This document shows positions 6,408 to 6,885 of a stretch of DNA of 6,885 nucleotides, piece by piece. Origin of the DNA: Neisseriaceae bacterium (GTDB lineage Bacteria; Pseudomonadota; Gammaproteobacteria; Burkholderiales; Neisseriaceae); the NCBI GenBank assembly GCA_017989485.1, contig JAGNPU010000095.1, positions 1 to 6,885 on the forward strand, written 5' to 3'. Position 1 is the stretch's first letter. The number at the start of each line of letters is the position of its first letter. The notes under the pieces were generated by a model, which saw only the letters and a program-made list of their open reading frames with translations, was not told where the DNA came from and searched no databases. The translations under genes were made by a program, and so were the position numbers.

Positions 6408-6885
6408 TTGGCAAGAGTGGCGTTAGGCTTAGAGTATGATGGCCGGTGGTTTAATGGGTGGCAAAAGCAAAAAAGCGGTGTGCCGACGGTGCAGGCGGCC
6501 TTAGAGCATGCCTTGGCGCAGGTGTGTGATCAACCCGTTGGGGTGATTGCCGCAGGCAGAACCGATACCGGTGTGCATGCCTTGATGCAGGTGGTACACT
6601 TTGATGCGCCCGTAGAGCGGCCGCTGAGCGCTTGGGTGCGGGGGGTGAATGCCCACCTGCCTGCGGGCATCAGCGTGCAGCGCGCCCAGGTGGTGGCCGA
6701 GGATTTTCATGCCCGCTTTGATGCTTTTGAACGCAGCTATCGCTACGTTTTGCTCAGTGCGCCCGCGCGGCCTGCCATTTTGGCGGGGAAAGTGGGCTGG
6801 ACCCACTATGAGCTGGCCATCGACGCCATGCAGGCTGCTGCGGATGTGCTGTTGGGCGAGCATGATTTTTCTAGCTTTCGGGCGG
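6408..6885 (+). CDS. truA: tRNA pseudouridine(38-40) synthase TruA (N-terminal part, runs off the window)
   Basis: Cytosolic enzyme that converts uridines 38, 39 and 40 in the anticodon arm of many tRNAs to pseudouridine. About 159 residues are visible, roughly 60% of the usual length. The start [18 protein letters not shown] (residues 4-21) is the standard TruA opening. [11 protein letters not shown] (48-58) holds the catalytic aspartate D53, and the later blocks [21 protein letters not shown] and RSYRYVLL follow in family order. The visible sequence ends in GEHDFSSFR, a conserved block before the RNA-binding C-terminal half. The start codon is TTG, supported by a strong AAGGAG. The gene diverges from yciB across about 150 bases. 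I found no convincing plus-strand sigma-70 promoter in that gap. Confidence 0.97.
   Translation, partial: MARVALGLEYDGRWFNGWQKQKSGVPTVQAALEHALAQVCDQPVGVIAAGRTDTGVHALMQVVHFDAPVERPLSAWVRGVNAHLPAGISVQRAQVVAEDFHARFDAFERSYRYVLLSAPARPAILAGKVGWTHYELAIDAMQAAADVLLGEHDFSSFRA

Noticed and set aside
6501..6863. 120-codon open frame on the minus strand
   Set aside because: It lies entirely opposite the conserved N-terminal part of truA and has no family features; it is a shadow frame.

Overview
The window looks like a chromosomal core region of a betaproteobacterium, most likely a member of the Neisseriales/Neisseriaceae. The reasons are the cluster yciB, bolA, secreted PpiC/SurA-like protein, which I recall from Neisseria genomes, the close similarity of ClpB, YciB and TruA to proteobacterial versions, and an even base composition near 50% GC. 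Genus and species cannot be fixed from the sequence alone. There is no sign of an insertion sequence, prophage, CRISPR array, tRNA or rRNA.

Layout, left to right. Positions 1-139 are open in one plus-strand frame and may be the tail of an unrecognised gene, but the support is weak. Positions 137-169 hold a strong intrinsic terminator for clpB. clpB (185-2758, minus) is a full-length 857-residue disaggregase with a well-formed sigma-32-type heat-shock promoter just upstream (2797-2825). Next is the terminator (2860-2887) of the adjacent minus-strand operon. That operon reads, in order of transcription: yciB (5717-6256), bolA (5412-5687), a 288-residue secreted parvulin-like protein (4531-5397), a 106-base gap holding a long hairpin, and two further secreted parvulin-like paralogues (3678-4424 and 2911-3681) that overlap by ATGA. 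At the right edge truA (from 6408, plus) runs divergently out of the window from a TTG start. No gene-free stretch exceeds 300 bases; the longest gaps are 2759-2910 and 6257-6407, and both carry control signals.

Functionally this is mostly housekeeping: cytosolic protein rescue after heat shock (ClpB), tRNA pseudouridylation (TruA), and an envelope-related operon joining an inner-membrane protein linked to cell elongation and division (YciB), a morphology and iron-sulfur regulator (BolA) and three periplasmic chaperone-like proteins. The least ordinary part is the tandem set of three SurA/PpiC-like proteins. All three lack the usual parvulin histidines, and the last two have shortened, strongly diverged isomerase-like regions, which suggests holdase chaperones rather than enzymes. 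I see no clear previously undescribed system; the tandem chaperone set, the hairpin inside its operon and a palindrome over the yciB promoter are the points most worth checking.
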